A stretch of DNA of 64,000 nucleotides, taken from assembly GCA_964655355.1 (NCBI GenBank), contig CAZZMD010000003.1, positions 72,610 through 136,609 on the forward strand. Direction: 5' to 3'. This document shows, in pieces, positions 1 through 9,524 of this stretch. The notes beneath the pieces are model-generated. The model had not been told where the DNA came from, made no database searches, and worked only from the letters and a program-made list of their open reading frames with translations. Made by a program: the position numbers and the translations under genes. Position 1 is the first letter of the stretch; each line of letters begins with the position of its first letter. Origin of the DNA: CALGDE01 sp964655355 (lineage in GTDB: Bacteria; Cyanobacteriota; Cyanobacteriia; CACIAM-69d).

Positions 1-339
1 CTGGCGCTGGCGTTTGGGATCCTGCCAGCCGTGGCCCGGTAGTACGGGGGCAAAGGTATCGAAGCCGGCGCGGGCACAATATTCGGCGATGGGGCGCACC
101 CCATAGGGCATGGCCGTAAACCCATGGAGGCAAAGAATTGCCGTCTCTGCCGGGCGATCGCCCCCGAATTTCAGCGGCTTGGCGTCGGGCATCAGCTGAG
201 CCAACTGATCCTCTTGATAATTGTCGACCGCCGAAAAATAAAAATCCGGTTTCGGTTTAACCCCTTGCTGTCCCATGAATGCCTCTGGTGCCTCGCCAAA
301 GAATGACGGGTTCTGGTTCGCTACCGTAATCGCTGTCAT
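1..339 (-). CDS. Alpha/beta hydrolase (esterase/lysophospholipase type), C-terminus cut off by the window edge
   Basis: The start is ATG at 339 and 113 codons are present before the window ends, with no stop reached. After an unremarkable N-terminal stretch of about 55 residues the protein reads ILCLHGFTAMPYGVRPIA, the HG-F oxyanion-hole element and first strand-turn-helix of the alpha/beta hydrolase fold, then APVLPGHG, the usual second strand of esterases and lysophospholipases of the carboxylesterase Est30 kind. The nucleophile Ser, Asp and His lie beyond the edge, so substrate and activity cannot be judged. It is probably cytoplasmic, as no signal peptide is seen. It is transcribed away from gcvH's terminator, apparently as its own unit. 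Confidence 0.75.
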   Translation of the reverse strand, partial: MTAITVANQNPSFFGEAPEAFMGQQGVKPKPDFYFSAVDNYQEDQLAQLMPDAKPLKFGGDRPAETAILCLHGFTAMPYGVRPIAEYCARAGFDTFAPVLPGHGWQDPKRQRQ

Positions 340-531
340 TTGATTTGCCTGTGCTCCCCGACTGGTGACTTTACCCTAACGTCCGGTCACAGCGGCAACG
401 GTGACAGGGTATCCACTATGGCGATCGGCATGATGATCCCGCTCGGGATCACTCCCGCCATGTCGCTCAAACCCTCGCCAGTCAAAAGATACAGCCCGCC
501 CATCAATAATTCGATCCGGGTAAGACCCCAC

Positions 532-561
532 AAAAAATGGGACCGCTTTTGAAAGCGTCCC
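532..561 (-). terminator. Rho-independent terminator after gcvH
   Basis: On the minus strand, positions 561-539 form a GC-rich hairpin of about ten base pairs with a single bulge (GGGAC.GCTTT paired to AAAGCGGTCCC) followed directly by ATTTTTT (538-532). It lies about 95 bases past the gcvH stop and ends the rimO-gcvH direction of transcription. Confidence 0.75.
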
Positions 562-654
562 ACCGGGCAATATTGTCCTTGCCAACGTTTCATTTAAATA
601 GAGTTGCCCTTATAAACTGCCCTTAAGGGATTGATCCCCAGAGGCGCTGGATGG

Positions 655-1044
655 CTATGCCCCCAGTAGCGCTTGGTAAGCGCTCGCCGATAGTAACGCT
701 TCCAACTCTTCCGGATTGGACATCCGCACCTTAATCAGCCAGCCATTGTCTCCGTGGGGATCCTCCACCAAAGTTTCCGGCGCATCCACATAGGCATCGT
801 TGCATTCAATCACAACGCCACTGACCGGGGAGTATAACTCCCCTACCGCCTTGACCGACTCCAGGGAGCCAAAATTATCGCCTTTCTCTAGCTCGTCATC
901 CACATCAGGCAACTCCAGAAACACCAGATCCCCAAGTTCATCGATCGCATAGGCACTCAACCCCACCAACGCCACATCCCCATCCACGCGGACATATTCG
1001 TGGGAATCCTGAAACTTCAACTCGTCGGGAAAATCGAATGCCAT
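655..1044 (-). CDS. gcvH: Glycine cleavage system H protein
   Basis: GcvH is the lipoyl-carrying shuttle protein of the glycine cleavage complex, which in cyanobacteria also serves photorespiration. The 129-residue length is normal for the family. The lipoylation site is visible as GSLESVKAV, with the Lys at the tip of a beta-hairpin, and the stretch ELYSPVSGVVIECND follows it as in other H proteins. The start ATG at 1044 is preceded by a purine-rich AGGTGCTGAC segment. The gene lies 87 bases downstream of rimO on the same strand and is followed by a strong terminator. The P, T and L partners are not in the window. Confidence 0.96.
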   Translation of the reverse strand: MAFDFPDELKFQDSHEYVRVDGDVALVGLSAYAIDELGDLVFLELPDVDDELEKGDNFGSLESVKAVGELYSPVSGVVIECNDAYVDAPETLVEDPHGDNGWLIKVRMSNPEELEALLSASAYQALLGA

Positions 1045-1131
1045 GTCAGCACCTCCACACTAGGTTTTAATAGGTTTCGAACGGCGATCGCAACTCGCGA
1101 CAGATCTCTGCCATCAACTTAACCGACGGGC

Positions 1132-2457
1132 TTAGTCTGTAACCCAATGGCCACGCAAGTCGTAAGGATTAGCCTCGGTAATTTCCACTGGGATGATACT
1201 GCCTAGGGTGACCGGTTGATCGGTGGTGACATAAACCAAGCCATCCACATCGGGGGAAAAGCGATCGCACCGTCCCAGTGCCAAATTCCCGGAGGGCTTT
1301 TCCTGTTCCACTAAGACATCTACCACCTTGCCCACTTGAGCCTGGTTGCGCCTCAGGGAAATGGGCTGCTGCAATTTCATAATCGTCGCCCGTCGCCGAT
1401 CCATCACCTCCTGGGGCAATTGGTTAGGCAGATCGCAAGCGGCGGTACCTTCCTCAGCGGAGAAGGTAAATACGCCCACATGGTCAAATTCGTGGCGTTC
1501 CACAAACTGACAAAGATGTTTAAAATGCTCCTCGGTTTCGCCGGGGAAGCCAACGATTAATGTGGTGCGCAAAATGGCGTCCGGTAGCGCCGCTTTGATG
1601 TTGTCGATGGTGCGATCATTTACATTAGCTTGCCAGGGGCGATTCATAGCGCGCAGCACTTCTGGATGGGAATGTTGCAGGGGCAAATCTAGATAGGGCA
1701 ATACGTTTGGCGTTTCCCGAATGGCATCAATCACCATCGGCGTCAGCCCTGTAGGATAGGCATAGTGCATCCGAATCCAGGGCACATCCACTTCCCCTAA
1801 GGCCCGCAGCAGTTCCGCCAGCATGGGCTTGCCGTAAATATCTTTCCCGTAGTTGGTGGTGATTTGGGAAATCAGAATAATCTCCCGAACCCCCTCGGCG
1901 GCGAGCTGCTTGGCTTCGGCAACGATGGATTCAATGGAGCGCGATCGCTGGTTGCCCCGCAGATGGGGAATAATGCAGAACGCACAGCGATAATCACAGC
2001 CCTCCGCAATGCGCACATAGGCGGTGCCTTCGGCCGTGGTGCGATAGCGGGGCACCGTTTCATCGGCAATATAGGTGGGTTCGGGGGTGACTAACTCCAC
2101 CCGCTCCCCTTTCTCCGTTCGCTCAATAACGTCAACGATTTTGTTGTAATCCCCCGTGCCAACCACGGCCACGGCTTCCGGGATTTCCTCCAAAAGCTGC
2201 CCCTGGAAATGCTGGGCCATACAGCCCGTAATCACCACCTTCTGGCCCGCTTCCGCCAGCTCAACCAGGGTACGCACCGACTCTTCCCGCGCATCCTGAA
2301 TAAAGCTGCAGGTATTAACAATGGTGTAATCCGCTAGCTCTTCGTTGGCATCAACGCCATAGCCCGCTTCCACCAGTAGCCCCAACATATGCTCCGTATC
2401 AATGCGATTTTTCTCGCATCCTAGGTGGGAGATGGCGATGTTGGGTTTGTTAGCCAT
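1132..2457 (-). CDS. rimO: Ribosomal protein S12 methylthiotransferase RimO
   Basis: RimO is a radical-SAM enzyme with two [4Fe-4S] clusters that adds a methylthio group to the conserved Asp of ribosomal protein S12. The 441 residues show the usual order. First comes an N-terminal UPF0004 domain with three cluster cysteines (SHLGCEKNR, NTCSFIQDA, ITGCMAQ). Next is the radical-SAM core with the CxxxCxxC loop in CDYRCAFCIIPHLRGNQ. Last is a C-terminal TRAM-like RNA-binding segment (VVDVLVEQEK). The LGCEKN and HLRGNQRSR wording separates it from MiaB. gcvH follows on the same strand, so the two may share a transcript, though no functional link is expected. Confidence 0.95.
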   Translation of the reverse strand: MANKPNIAISHLGCEKNRIDTEHMLGLLVEAGYGVDANEELADYTIVNTCSFIQDAREESVRTLVELAEAGQKVVITGCMAQHFQGQLLEEIPEAVAVVGTGDYNKIVDVIERTEKGERVELVTPEPTYIADETVPRYRTTAEGTAYVRIAEGCDYRCAFCIIPHLRGNQRSRSIESIVAEAKQLAAEGVREIILISQITTNYGKDIYGKPMLAELLRALGEVDVPWIRMHYAYPTGLTPMVIDAIRETPNVLPYLDLPLQHSHPEVLRAMNRPWQANVNDRTIDNIKAALPDAILRTTLIVGFPGETEEHFKHLCQFVERHEFDHVGVFTFSAEEGTAACDLPNQLPQEVMDRRRATIMKLQQPISLRRNQAQVGKVVDVLVEQEKPSGNLALGRCDRFSPDVDGLVYVTTDQPVTLGSIIPVEITEANPYDLRGHWVTD

Positions 2458-2554
2458 GGGGTATCGGTCAATGGTGGGGACAACCTTTCGAGAATACCAT
2501 GGCTAACTTGTCCTAAGGTCGGGCAAGTTGCTTAGCGGTTGCTTTGAGTCTGCT

Positions 2555-3289
2555 TCAATCGTTGCGGGTGAAATTTTTGAGCCCCCATAGGACGAATCCA
2601 ACCATCGCGGCGGCTCCGATCGCATATCCCAGCCGATATCCGATGTTCCTCCCCGCCGTGTAGGGATCATCCAGAGGTTCCGCAGAGGCAGATTGAGCGT
2701 CGGTGGAAATTTCTAAGGAGGGGGAGGGGGCGATCGCCGGATTCGCTTCGTTTGCGGCGACTGGAGTATTGGCTGATCCCGCTTTTACGATCGCCTCATG
2801 ATCAATAGCAAAGGCCTCAAACGCCCCGGCTTGTTTGGGGGAACAGCCAAAATCCAGGGTGTAGGTGCCGGGTTCGGGAAAGGTTAGATTCGCGCCGGGA
2901 ATATTTTGATAGCGTTCGGCATTGATGGGGACAATTTCGGGTTCCAGCAGGGGCGGCGCATCGGGGTCGTGGGGCTGCTGACGTACCTGGAGCTCACAGG
3001 CAGCCGTGTCGAGGGGGATCACTTCGCCCCCTTGGCGAGTCAGCAAAAACCAGACCCGCGTCGGCTGTCCGGCGGCGGGTTGATGTTCGGGCTCCACATG
3101 GACCGTTACCGCCACATCGCTGGCGATAGTCGTAGTGTGGGCATCTGCGGGTGACCCTGGGGCGATCGCGATCGATGCGACTAGCCCGAGACCCAATCCC
3201 AGGCGGCGATGGAAAGGCGATCGGGTCGGAGCTGGGGGAAAGGTGGGACGCCGATTGAGCATGGAAAATGCCGCCAAAGTTTGGGTCAA
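2555..3289 (-). CDS. Exported single-span membrane protein of unknown function
   Basis: The 244-residue protein starts with an Arg-rich stretch and a hydrophobic segment (LGLGLGLVASIAIAPG, about residues 30-46) ending in ADAHT, which looks like a signal peptide with an Ala-x-Ala cleavage site. The mature part resembles an immunoglobulin-like sandwich of the YtkA/FixH sort (TVHVEPEHQPAAGQPTRVWF; EPGTYTLDFGC), followed by a Pro/Ala/Ser-rich linker. A C-terminal membrane helix (LGYAIGAAAMVGFVLWGL) precedes a short positive tail. This suggests a thylakoid-lumen or periplasmic domain anchored by its C-terminus. A second start at Met10 is possible. It is not part of an obvious operon, and I do not recognise a specific function. 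Confidence 0.6.
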   Translation of the reverse strand: MTQTLAAFSMLNRRPTFPPAPTRSPFHRRLGLGLGLVASIAIAPGSPADAHTTTIASDVAVTVHVEPEHQPAAGQPTRVWFLLTRQGGEVIPLDTAACELQVRQQPHDPDAPPLLEPEIVPINAERYQNIPGANLTFPEPGTYTLDFGCSPKQAGAFEAFAIDHEAIVKAGSANTPVAANEANPAIAPSPSLEISTDAQSASAEPLDDPYTAGRNIGYRLGYAIGAAAMVGFVLWGLKNFTRND

Positions 3290-3384
3290 TAATCAGAAAT
3301 CAGAGCATCTAAAATTTACCGTTCCAGTTTGTCCCCTTGCAATACAAGGACTCTGGGCATTGGAGGTGTTGGGGATCGGTTCTC

Positions 3385-5568
3385 CTAGATGAAATCCACG
3401 GCGATCAGGTTGAAGACCCGATCCAGGATTGCGAGGGTTTCGCCCTGGAAGCGGATGGTGTTGCCCCGTAGCTCTAGATCGGTGACGTTTAAACCGCCGG
3501 TGAGCAAAATGCGATCGCGCCCCAACTCAAAGTCGAGGATGATGTCCCGTCCTTGCCCCGGTCCCAGGACGAAAATATCGTTACCGTCTCCCCCCCTGAG
3601 GCGATCGCGCCCCGCCCCGCCAAAGAGCAGATCATCGCCATCATTTCCCGCTAGCCAATCATCGCCGGCATTGCCCAAGAGCACATCATCCCCCGCTCCC
3701 CCTAGGAGCAAATCATTGTCCTCACCCGCTGCCATGAGATCATCTCCATCGCCCCCATCCAGGCGATCGCTGCCCAGGTTGGTCACCAGCAAATCATCCC
3801 CGTCGCCCCCTAATAGCCAGTTATTTCCTAATGGAGCTGCGAGGGTATCATCCCCATCTCCGCCCTGGAGTCGATCATTGCCCGGGGTGCCTGGGATGAA
3901 TCGGGGGACGGAAAGGGCCGGGGCTGGGGAAACGGGATCGGCCGGGCTGAAGGTGTCCGATGGGGGAGTCGCGGGTACGGGCGCTGGTGTGGATGCGATG
4001 GGGGAGGGGGCTGGAGACGTTGGATTTGCGCGGGCAGTGGTTGGGTTGAAAACGACGTAACCGAAGCCGGAGGAAGGAGCCAATGCAGTGCGATCGGCGA
4101 CGGGGTTGCCAATCAATAAATCGGGGACGCGATCGCCATTTAAATCCCCGCCCCCATCAACCCGGCCGCTGGCACCGTCCTGTTGCACCAGTTGCAGCCC
4201 GTCCCCGTCAAAATTGGCAATGCCATTGATGACAAATCCATTGGCCTGGTTAAGGTTTCCTAAGTCGCGGACGGCGGCAGCATTCTGTTGGCCGTAAACG
4301 ACATAACTGCGTCCCACATCGCTGCGGCCGTTGGCGTCCCCTTGGGGGGCGTATACCAGCACATCATCCAGACCATCCTGGTTGTAATCACCAATGCCAG
4401 CCACCGCAGCCCCGGCTTGCTCCCCGCGAGAGAAGAATCCACCGGGATCCGGGGTGCCATTCAACGTAAAACCGGTTTGGCCATTGAGACTATCGCGGTC
4501 GATTAATCCCGGCAGGGGCGATCGCTGCCCATAGAGCACATAGGCCTGCCCACCCCCCTGATTCACTGCCCCGCGAGCGCCAATAATCAAATCGGCCAAG
4601 CCGTCTCCATTGACATCCCCCGCCCCATCCACGGACGATCCCACCAGGCTGCTACCGTTGCCGTTGCCTTGAAACGCAAATCCGTTTTGGCCGTTGAGCT
4701 GGGTCAGATCAATTTGGGCGGGTAGGGCGGCGCTCCCAAAAACCACGTAAACTTTGCCTTCCTGGCGGGCCTGTTGTTCCACCGCCGTGCCAGAGCGTCG
4801 GGATAGGGGGGCCGCGATCGCCACATCATCAAATCCGTCGCCATTGAAATCGCCAATATTGCGGACGGTGGTACCAGCAAAATCATCGGTCGTGCCGTTG
4901 AGCACAACCCCCTGGCTTGGGGTTAGGGCGGCAAGATTTAGCGAGCTAGTCTGCTGTCCGGGTTGGCCATAGACCACATAAGCGCGGTTGTTACCGGGTG
5001 CCCCGATGATGAAATCGGGGATGCGATCGCCATTGAGATCCCCGGCCTCGCTAACGGATTGACCGGCGCGATCGCCCACAGCACCAGCAATGGCAAATCC
5101 TGTCTGGCCGTTAAGCTGATCAACATCGACCAAGGCTGGAAATGATCCATCCCGCCGCCCAAAGACCACGTAGCTGGCTCCAGAAATATCAAACTCCCCT
5201 TGGGGATTGGCGGCAGGGGCTCCAATAATCAGATCGCTAATGCCATCGTTATTGAGATCCCCAGCGCCACTGACGGAGAAGCCTAATCGCCCCACCGGTT
5301 GCGATCGCCGTAGGGTAAGCCCATTGGTGCCATTGAGTTGGGATGGGAAGACGGTGGTGGGAAAGCCCCCCGGTTGCCCGAACACCACATGCACCGCCCC
5401 TGAGGGTCCGTCATCAATGGCCCCGAATGCCGCATCGTCAATGCCGTCGCCGTTGATATCGCCAATGATGCTGACGGCGAACCCCAGGCGATCGCCCCGA
5501 TTGATCCCCACCAAGGCAAAGCCATTTTGCCCGTTCAAATCACCCAAATTTTGTTCCAGTTCAACCAT
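3385..5568 (-). CDS. Secreted FG-GAP (integrin-like beta-propeller) protein with RTX calcium-binding tail
   Basis: About seven FG-GAP repeats fill residues 1-480. Each has the pattern G-DxNxDGxxDxxIGAP or a close variant, with Ca-binding DxNGDG loops, and recurs with LNGxxGFxLxG. A Pro/Ser/Ala linker follows, then nine-residue hemolysin-type repeats (GGxGxDxLxG, about residues 580-690) and a final segment typical of type I secretion substrates. It is therefore likely exported by a type I system without a signal peptide, folding outside the cell when it binds calcium. The frame opens at 5685, but the first 39 residues look non-coding and the domain starts right after Met40, so ATG at 5568 is preferred. 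It is divergent from the STAND gene. Confidence 0.85.
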   Translation of the reverse strand: MVELEQNLGDLNGQNGFALVGINRGDRLGFAVSIIGDINGDGIDDAAFGAIDDGPSGAVHVVFGQPGGFPTTVFPSQLNGTNGLTLRRSQPVGRLGFSVSGAGDLNNDGISDLIIGAPAANPQGEFDISGASYVVFGRRDGSFPALVDVDQLNGQTGFAIAGAVGDRAGQSVSEAGDLNGDRIPDFIIGAPGNNRAYVVYGQPGQQTSSLNLAALTPSQGVVLNGTTDDFAGTTVRNIGDFNGDGFDDVAIAAPLSRRSGTAVEQQARQEGKVYVVFGSAALPAQIDLTQLNGQNGFAFQGNGNGSSLVGSSVDGAGDVNGDGLADLIIGARGAVNQGGGQAYVLYGQRSPLPGLIDRDSLNGQTGFTLNGTPDPGGFFSRGEQAGAAVAGIGDYNQDGLDDVLVYAPQGDANGRSDVGRSYVVYGQQNAAAVRDLGNLNQANGFVINGIANFDGDGLQLVQQDGASGRVDGGGDLNGDRVPDLLIGNPVADRTALAPSSGFGYVVFNPTTARANPTSPAPSPIASTPAPVPATPPSDTFSPADPVSPAPALSVPRFIPGTPGNDRLQGGDGDDTLAAPLGNNWLLGGDGDDLLVTNLGSDRLDGGDGDDLMAAGEDNDLLLGGAGDDVLLGNAGDDWLAGNDGDDLLFGGAGRDRLRGGDGNDIFVLGPGQGRDIILDFELGRDRILLTGGLNVTDLELRGNTIRFQGETLAILDRVFNLIAVDFI

Positions 5569-5706
5569 GCCCGCTGCCCGTTGTCTTTTGCTGGATATGC
5601 CTCCAGCGTGGCAAGGGAGACGGAGCACCGTCAGTCGGTTAGGTCGGGTTATGGTGGAAGCTCGGTCGGAAAAGTCGGATTCCAATCCGCTTCCAATCTG
5701 CCCATT

Positions 5707-5748
5707 GTCAGGTCCTATATGTCAGGCGCTATGTGTCGGGTCCTATGT
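5707..5748. repeat. 14-bp tandem repeat, three copies (STRR-like)
   Basis: Three consecutive 14-base units, 5707-5720, 5721-5734 and 5735-5748, share the pattern GTCaGGtcCTATgT. The array lies between the FG-GAP and STAND genes and contains the first in-frame ATG codons of the STAND gene. That makes those codons doubtful as starts. Confidence 0.7.
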
Positions 5749-5804
5749 CTCACCGCCAGTCCAGTTATGAGCCGAATAATGGGGCTAATGGAGCAGACGG
5801 CATC

Positions 5805-8800
5805 ATGTTCAAGGCGGTGTGTGATGGGCTAGTGGCCCATGATCAGACAGGAACGGTGGCGGGGCTTACCCCCCTGGAGCACAACATTTTAAAGGCGGCT
5901 TGGGATCAGGAGAGCTATCGCATCGTTGCTCAACGGCTCTATCTGACGGAAGGGCACGTTAAGGATGTGGCGTCGGCCCTGTGGAAGCGGTTGACGGCGG
6001 CGTTGGATCTCCCGTTGAGTAAGCGCACCTTTCGGGGGCTGATGGAGCAGCATTGGGGCGATCGCCTCCGGCTCCAGACGGAGATTCCATTGCCGGCCAC
6101 ATCCTCCTCAACGGTGACCAGTTGGGCCGATGCCCCGGCGGTGGATCGGTTTTATGGGCGGGAAACGGAGCAACACACTTTAAAAAAATGGCTGATTCGG
6201 GATCGCTGTCGTCTGGTCGCCCTGCTTGGCTTGGGCGGTATTGGTAAGACGGTGTTGGCGACGACGGTAGGGCGGGCGATCGCCGATGAATTTGAGGTGG
6301 TGATTTGGCGATCGCTAATCAATGCTCCACCGATTCAAGATTTCCTGCATCGATTACTGGTGTTTCTCACCCAATCAATCCATGCCCCATCGATCCCAGT
6401 CCCAGCGACCTCAGGAAACGATTTTGAAACCCAGCTATTGACGCTGCTCGAGGTCTTACAAACCCATCGCTGTCTCATTATTCTCGACAACGTTGAAACG
6501 GTATTGTCCTCGCGATCGCCGTCTTTAAACCGGTCAGAATTTTCGGAGTTTTCAGAATCTGACGCCTATGACCAATTGTTTCGACGGCTGGGGGAAGCGG
6601 CCCACCAAAGTTGTTTGCTGATCACCAGTCGGGAAAAACCACCGGTGATCGCCCGATTGGATGGTCCCCATGCCCCTGTCCGCACCTTATTTCTCGAGGG
6701 GCTGACGCCGGCCACCGCGCGATCCCTGTTGGAAGGGCTGCAATCCTTCGACGCTTCCCCCGAAGATTGGCAGCGGTTGCTTGATCCTTACCAAGGGCAT
6801 CCACTGGTATTGGAACTGCTGGCAAAACATATTGATGAGGCTTTTTGGGGGGATGTGGCAGCTTTTCTGGAGCAAGATCAACGGATTTTTGGTGACCTAG
6901 AACGGCTGTTGCAATGGCACTTTGCGCGGCTGTCCCCCCCAGAACAACTCCTCCTGTTCTGGCTCGCGGTATATCGGCACCCCGTATCCCTCGCTCAGCT
7001 TCGCAACGATTGGCGATCGCCCCATGCCCTCGGCTCCACCCTGCAATCCCTCCAACGGCGGTTGCCTCTGGTTCGCAAAAATCAAGGGGTCACCCTACAG
7101 CCGGTGTTACTGGAATATGTCACGGCGCAACTGATAACGGACGCCAGTCAGGCATTGCTCCAGGGAGATTTGGCAGCTCTGGATCGGGTGTGTCTCCTGC
7201 AAGCCTCTGCCCTCGATGAACGACGGGCCATCCAACGGCGGGTCATTCTGCGGGTCGTGGGCGATCGCTGTCTTACCCAATGCCCTAAGCCCCAGCTTAT
7301 TAATCATTGTTTTGCTCTGCTTGAGCAGTTTCGGCGATCGCCCCATTCCGGCTATGGCGCTGGCAATGTTTTGAACCTGCTGATTGTTCTGGAGGCAGAT
7401 TTACGGCAGCGGGATTTTACGAGGCTCACGTTGCGGGAGGTGGATTTACAGGGCTGCATACTTCAGCACAGCGATTTTTCTGGCTGTCATTTTGATCGGA
7501 TGGCTTTAACCCAACCTATCCAGGCAATTTTGAGCGCCGTCGCGAGCCCCGATGATCGTTGGTTCGCCGCCGGCAGTTCCGATGGCAGTATTCAAATCTA
7601 TGACGCCGATACCACGGACCAACACCACACCCTGAGCGATCGCCATAGTCAAGCCTGGGTCTATGGTCTGGCGTTTGATGCCACGGGGACCGTCCTGGTC
7701 AGCAGTGGCTTAGACCAAATATTGCGGGTTTGGCACCGTGACACTGGGCAATGCTTGCAACGGCATCACCTAGACAGTCCAGCAGTGAAGATTGCCTTTG
7801 ATGGGGTGCACTGCCGTTGGGTGATGGGGCATGTGACTGGGCAAGTGCGGGTATGGGCGGCACAGGAAGGGGGCCTGCCAGATATGACCCAACCGGTGTT
7901 GGCGTGGACTGCCCATAGGGGTGCCATGTATGGGATGGCTATGGATCGGGACGGTAGGGTGCTGGTGACCGGCAGCGATGAGGGTCAAGTGTGCCTGTGG
8001 GATCTAGGGACGGGGCAATTACGGCTGGCGTTGCCCCAGCAACTCGGTCGGATGCGGGCGATCGCCCTCAACCCCGCTGGAAATTGCATCGCCACCGTCA
8101 GCGAAAACCACACGATTACCCTGTGGAATGGGGAGACGGGGCAACAACGGCTAACCCTGCGGGGGCATGGGGCGGCGGTGAAAGCACTGCAATTTCATGG
8201 GACGGAACCATGGTTGATCAGTGCGGCCTATGACGATACGGTGCGGGTATGGGATGTAGATACAGGGCAATGCGTCAAAGTGTTGATGAGCCCCGGTTCC
8301 CAGCGCCTAGACGTGATGGCCGTGGCGGGCGATCGCCTGATGGTGGGCAGCAAAGATCAAACCCTGCAATTTTGGGATTTATCCACCGGGCAATGTGGGC
8401 GATCGCTCCAGGGGTTTGTGTGCGGCACCAAAGCACTGGTGTTCGCGGATCAAGGCAAAACCCTCCTTAGCAGCGGTCTAGACCATTACATTTGGCAGTG
8501 GAATTTAGCGGACCTGGATTCGTCCCGATCAAAGCCCCAAGCAGCGCCCCAATTTTGGAAGCAGCATCACAGTAATGTTTGGGCCTTGGCGATCAGTCCA
8601 GACGCTCCTCAACGGCGACGGCTCTTGGCGAGCGGGGATTACAACGGTGTGGTCACCCTGTGGGATGTGGCGGACCAATACCCCCTACGGACCTGGACTG
8701 CCCATTCAGATATGATTCGGGCGATCGCCTTTTCCCCCCATCAACCCTGGGTTGCCACCGCCAGTGCCGATGCCCTTATCAAGATTTGGGATACGGGCAC

Positions 8801-9524
8801 GGGGGAATGCCGACACACCCTACGGGGTCATAGGGGCATGGTCCAGGCGTTAGCATTTTTGCCCCAGGGCGATCACCTGGTAAGCGGTGGCAATGACGGC
8901 ACAATCCGGATATGGCATGGATTGACCGGAATATTACTAAACACCTGGAGGGTCAGTGAGGCGGCAGATGCTATTCAGACTTTGGCGCTCCATCCCACTC
9001 ACCCCCACGTGGTGACGGGAGATAGTCGAGGGATTATCAAATTATGGAATTGGGAAACGGGAGACTGTTTGGCGATCACGCCAGGACACCGCAATTTAAT
9101 TTGGTCCGTCGCCATCAGTTCCGATGGCCAATGGATTGCCAGCGGTAGCCAGGACCAAACCCTACGCCTGTGGCAGCTATCACCGAAGACCCACCAGCCT
9201 TCAACCTCGCTCATAAATGTCGCAACCTTTTCACACGAGATGGCCGTCGGAGCGGTGGCATTTGATCCGACCGGTGGAAAGATCGTGGGGGGCTGTTTGA
9301 ATGAGACGCTGCACATTTACAATGTTGCCACCCAAAGGCGCGATCGCATCCTTACCATTCCTCGTCCCTATGAAGGCATGAATCTCCAGAGAACCACAGG
9401 TCTCAGCGCGGCGCAGTGGGAAATGCTCCAGAGATTAGGGGCGACGCCCTCAGGGGGGCGGGCGCTTCTTCAAACCAGCCCGTCAAAACAGTCCCTAAAA
9501 CGAGGCCCTAATGGGAGGATCTGA
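5805..9524 (+). CDS. STAND NTPase: HTH-like N-terminus, NB-ARC, WD40 propellers
   Basis: A signal-transducing NTPase of the kind that keeps a sensor (WD40) and an ATP switch in one chain. Residues 1-75 form a helical HTH-like domain (LTPLEHNILKAAW ... LYLTEGHVKDVASALWKRL) known at the front of many cyanobacterial NB-ARC proteins. The NB-ARC core follows, with a P-loop GLGGIGKT at about residue 142, Walker B CLIILDNVE, and the sensor region LLITSREK. A winged-helix/linker region comes next, then from about residue 570 a long series of WD40 repeats (about 13-14) ending in WD/WN/WQ motifs. The frame opens at 5733, but those ATGs sit in a tandem repeat; ATG 5805 just precedes the first domain. 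WD40 units here are diverged at DNA level, unlike those of the 52-kb gene. No catalytic effector domain is visible, so the HTH-like domain may recruit one. Confidence 0.88.
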   Translation: MFKAVCDGLVAHDQTGTVAGLTPLEHNILKAAWDQESYRIVAQRLYLTEGHVKDVASALWKRLTAALDLPLSKRTFRGLMEQHWGDRLRLQTEIPLPATSSSTVTSWADAPAVDRFYGRETEQHTLKKWLIRDRCRLVALLGLGGIGKTVLATTVGRAIADEFEVVIWRSLINAPPIQDFLHRLLVFLTQSIHAPSIPVPATSGNDFETQLLTLLEVLQTHRCLIILDNVETVLSSRSPSLNRSEFSEFSESDAYDQLFRRLGEAAHQSCLLITSREKPPVIARLDGPHAPVRTLFLEGLTPATARSLLEGLQSFDASPEDWQRLLDPYQGHPLVLELLAKHIDEAFWGDVAAFLEQDQRIFGDLERLLQWHFARLSPPEQLLLFWLAVYRHPVSLAQLRNDWRSPHALGSTLQSLQRRLPLVRKNQGVTLQPVLLEYVTAQLITDASQALLQGDLAALDRVCLLQASALDERRAIQRRVILRVVGDRCLTQCPKPQLINHCFALLEQFRRSPHSGYGAGNVLNLLIVLEADLRQRDFTRLTLREVDLQGCILQHSDFSGCHFDRMALTQPIQAILSAVASPDDRWFAAGSSDGSIQIYDADTTDQHHTLSDRHSQAWVYGLAFDATGTVLVSSGLDQILRVWHRDTGQCLQRHHLDSPAVKIAFDGVHCRWVMGHVTGQVRVWAAQEGGLPDMTQPVLAWTAHRGAMYGMAMDRDGRVLVTGSDEGQVCLWDLGTGQLRLALPQQLGRMRAIALNPAGNCIATVSENHTITLWNGETGQQRLTLRGHGAAVKALQFHGTEPWLISAAYDDTVRVWDVDTGQCVKVLMSPGSQRLDVMAVAGDRLMVGSKDQTLQFWDLSTGQCGRSLQGFVCGTKALVFADQGKTLLSSGLDHYIWQWNLADLDSSRSKPQAAPQFWKQHHSNVWALAISPDAPQRRRLLASGDYNGVVTLWDVADQYPLRTWTAHSDMIRAIAFSPHQPWVATASADALIKIWDTGTGECRHTLRGHRGMVQALAFLPQGDHLVSGGNDGTIRIWHGLTGILLNTWRVSEAADAIQTLALHPTHPHVVTGDSRGIIKLWNWETGDCLAITPGHRNLIWSVAISSDGQWIASGSQDQTLRLWQLSPKTHQPSTSLINVATFSHEMAVGAVAFDPTGGKIVGGCLNETLHIYNVATQRRDRILTIPRPYEGMNLQRTTGLSAAQWEMLQRLGATPSGGRALLQTSPSKQSLKRGPNGRI

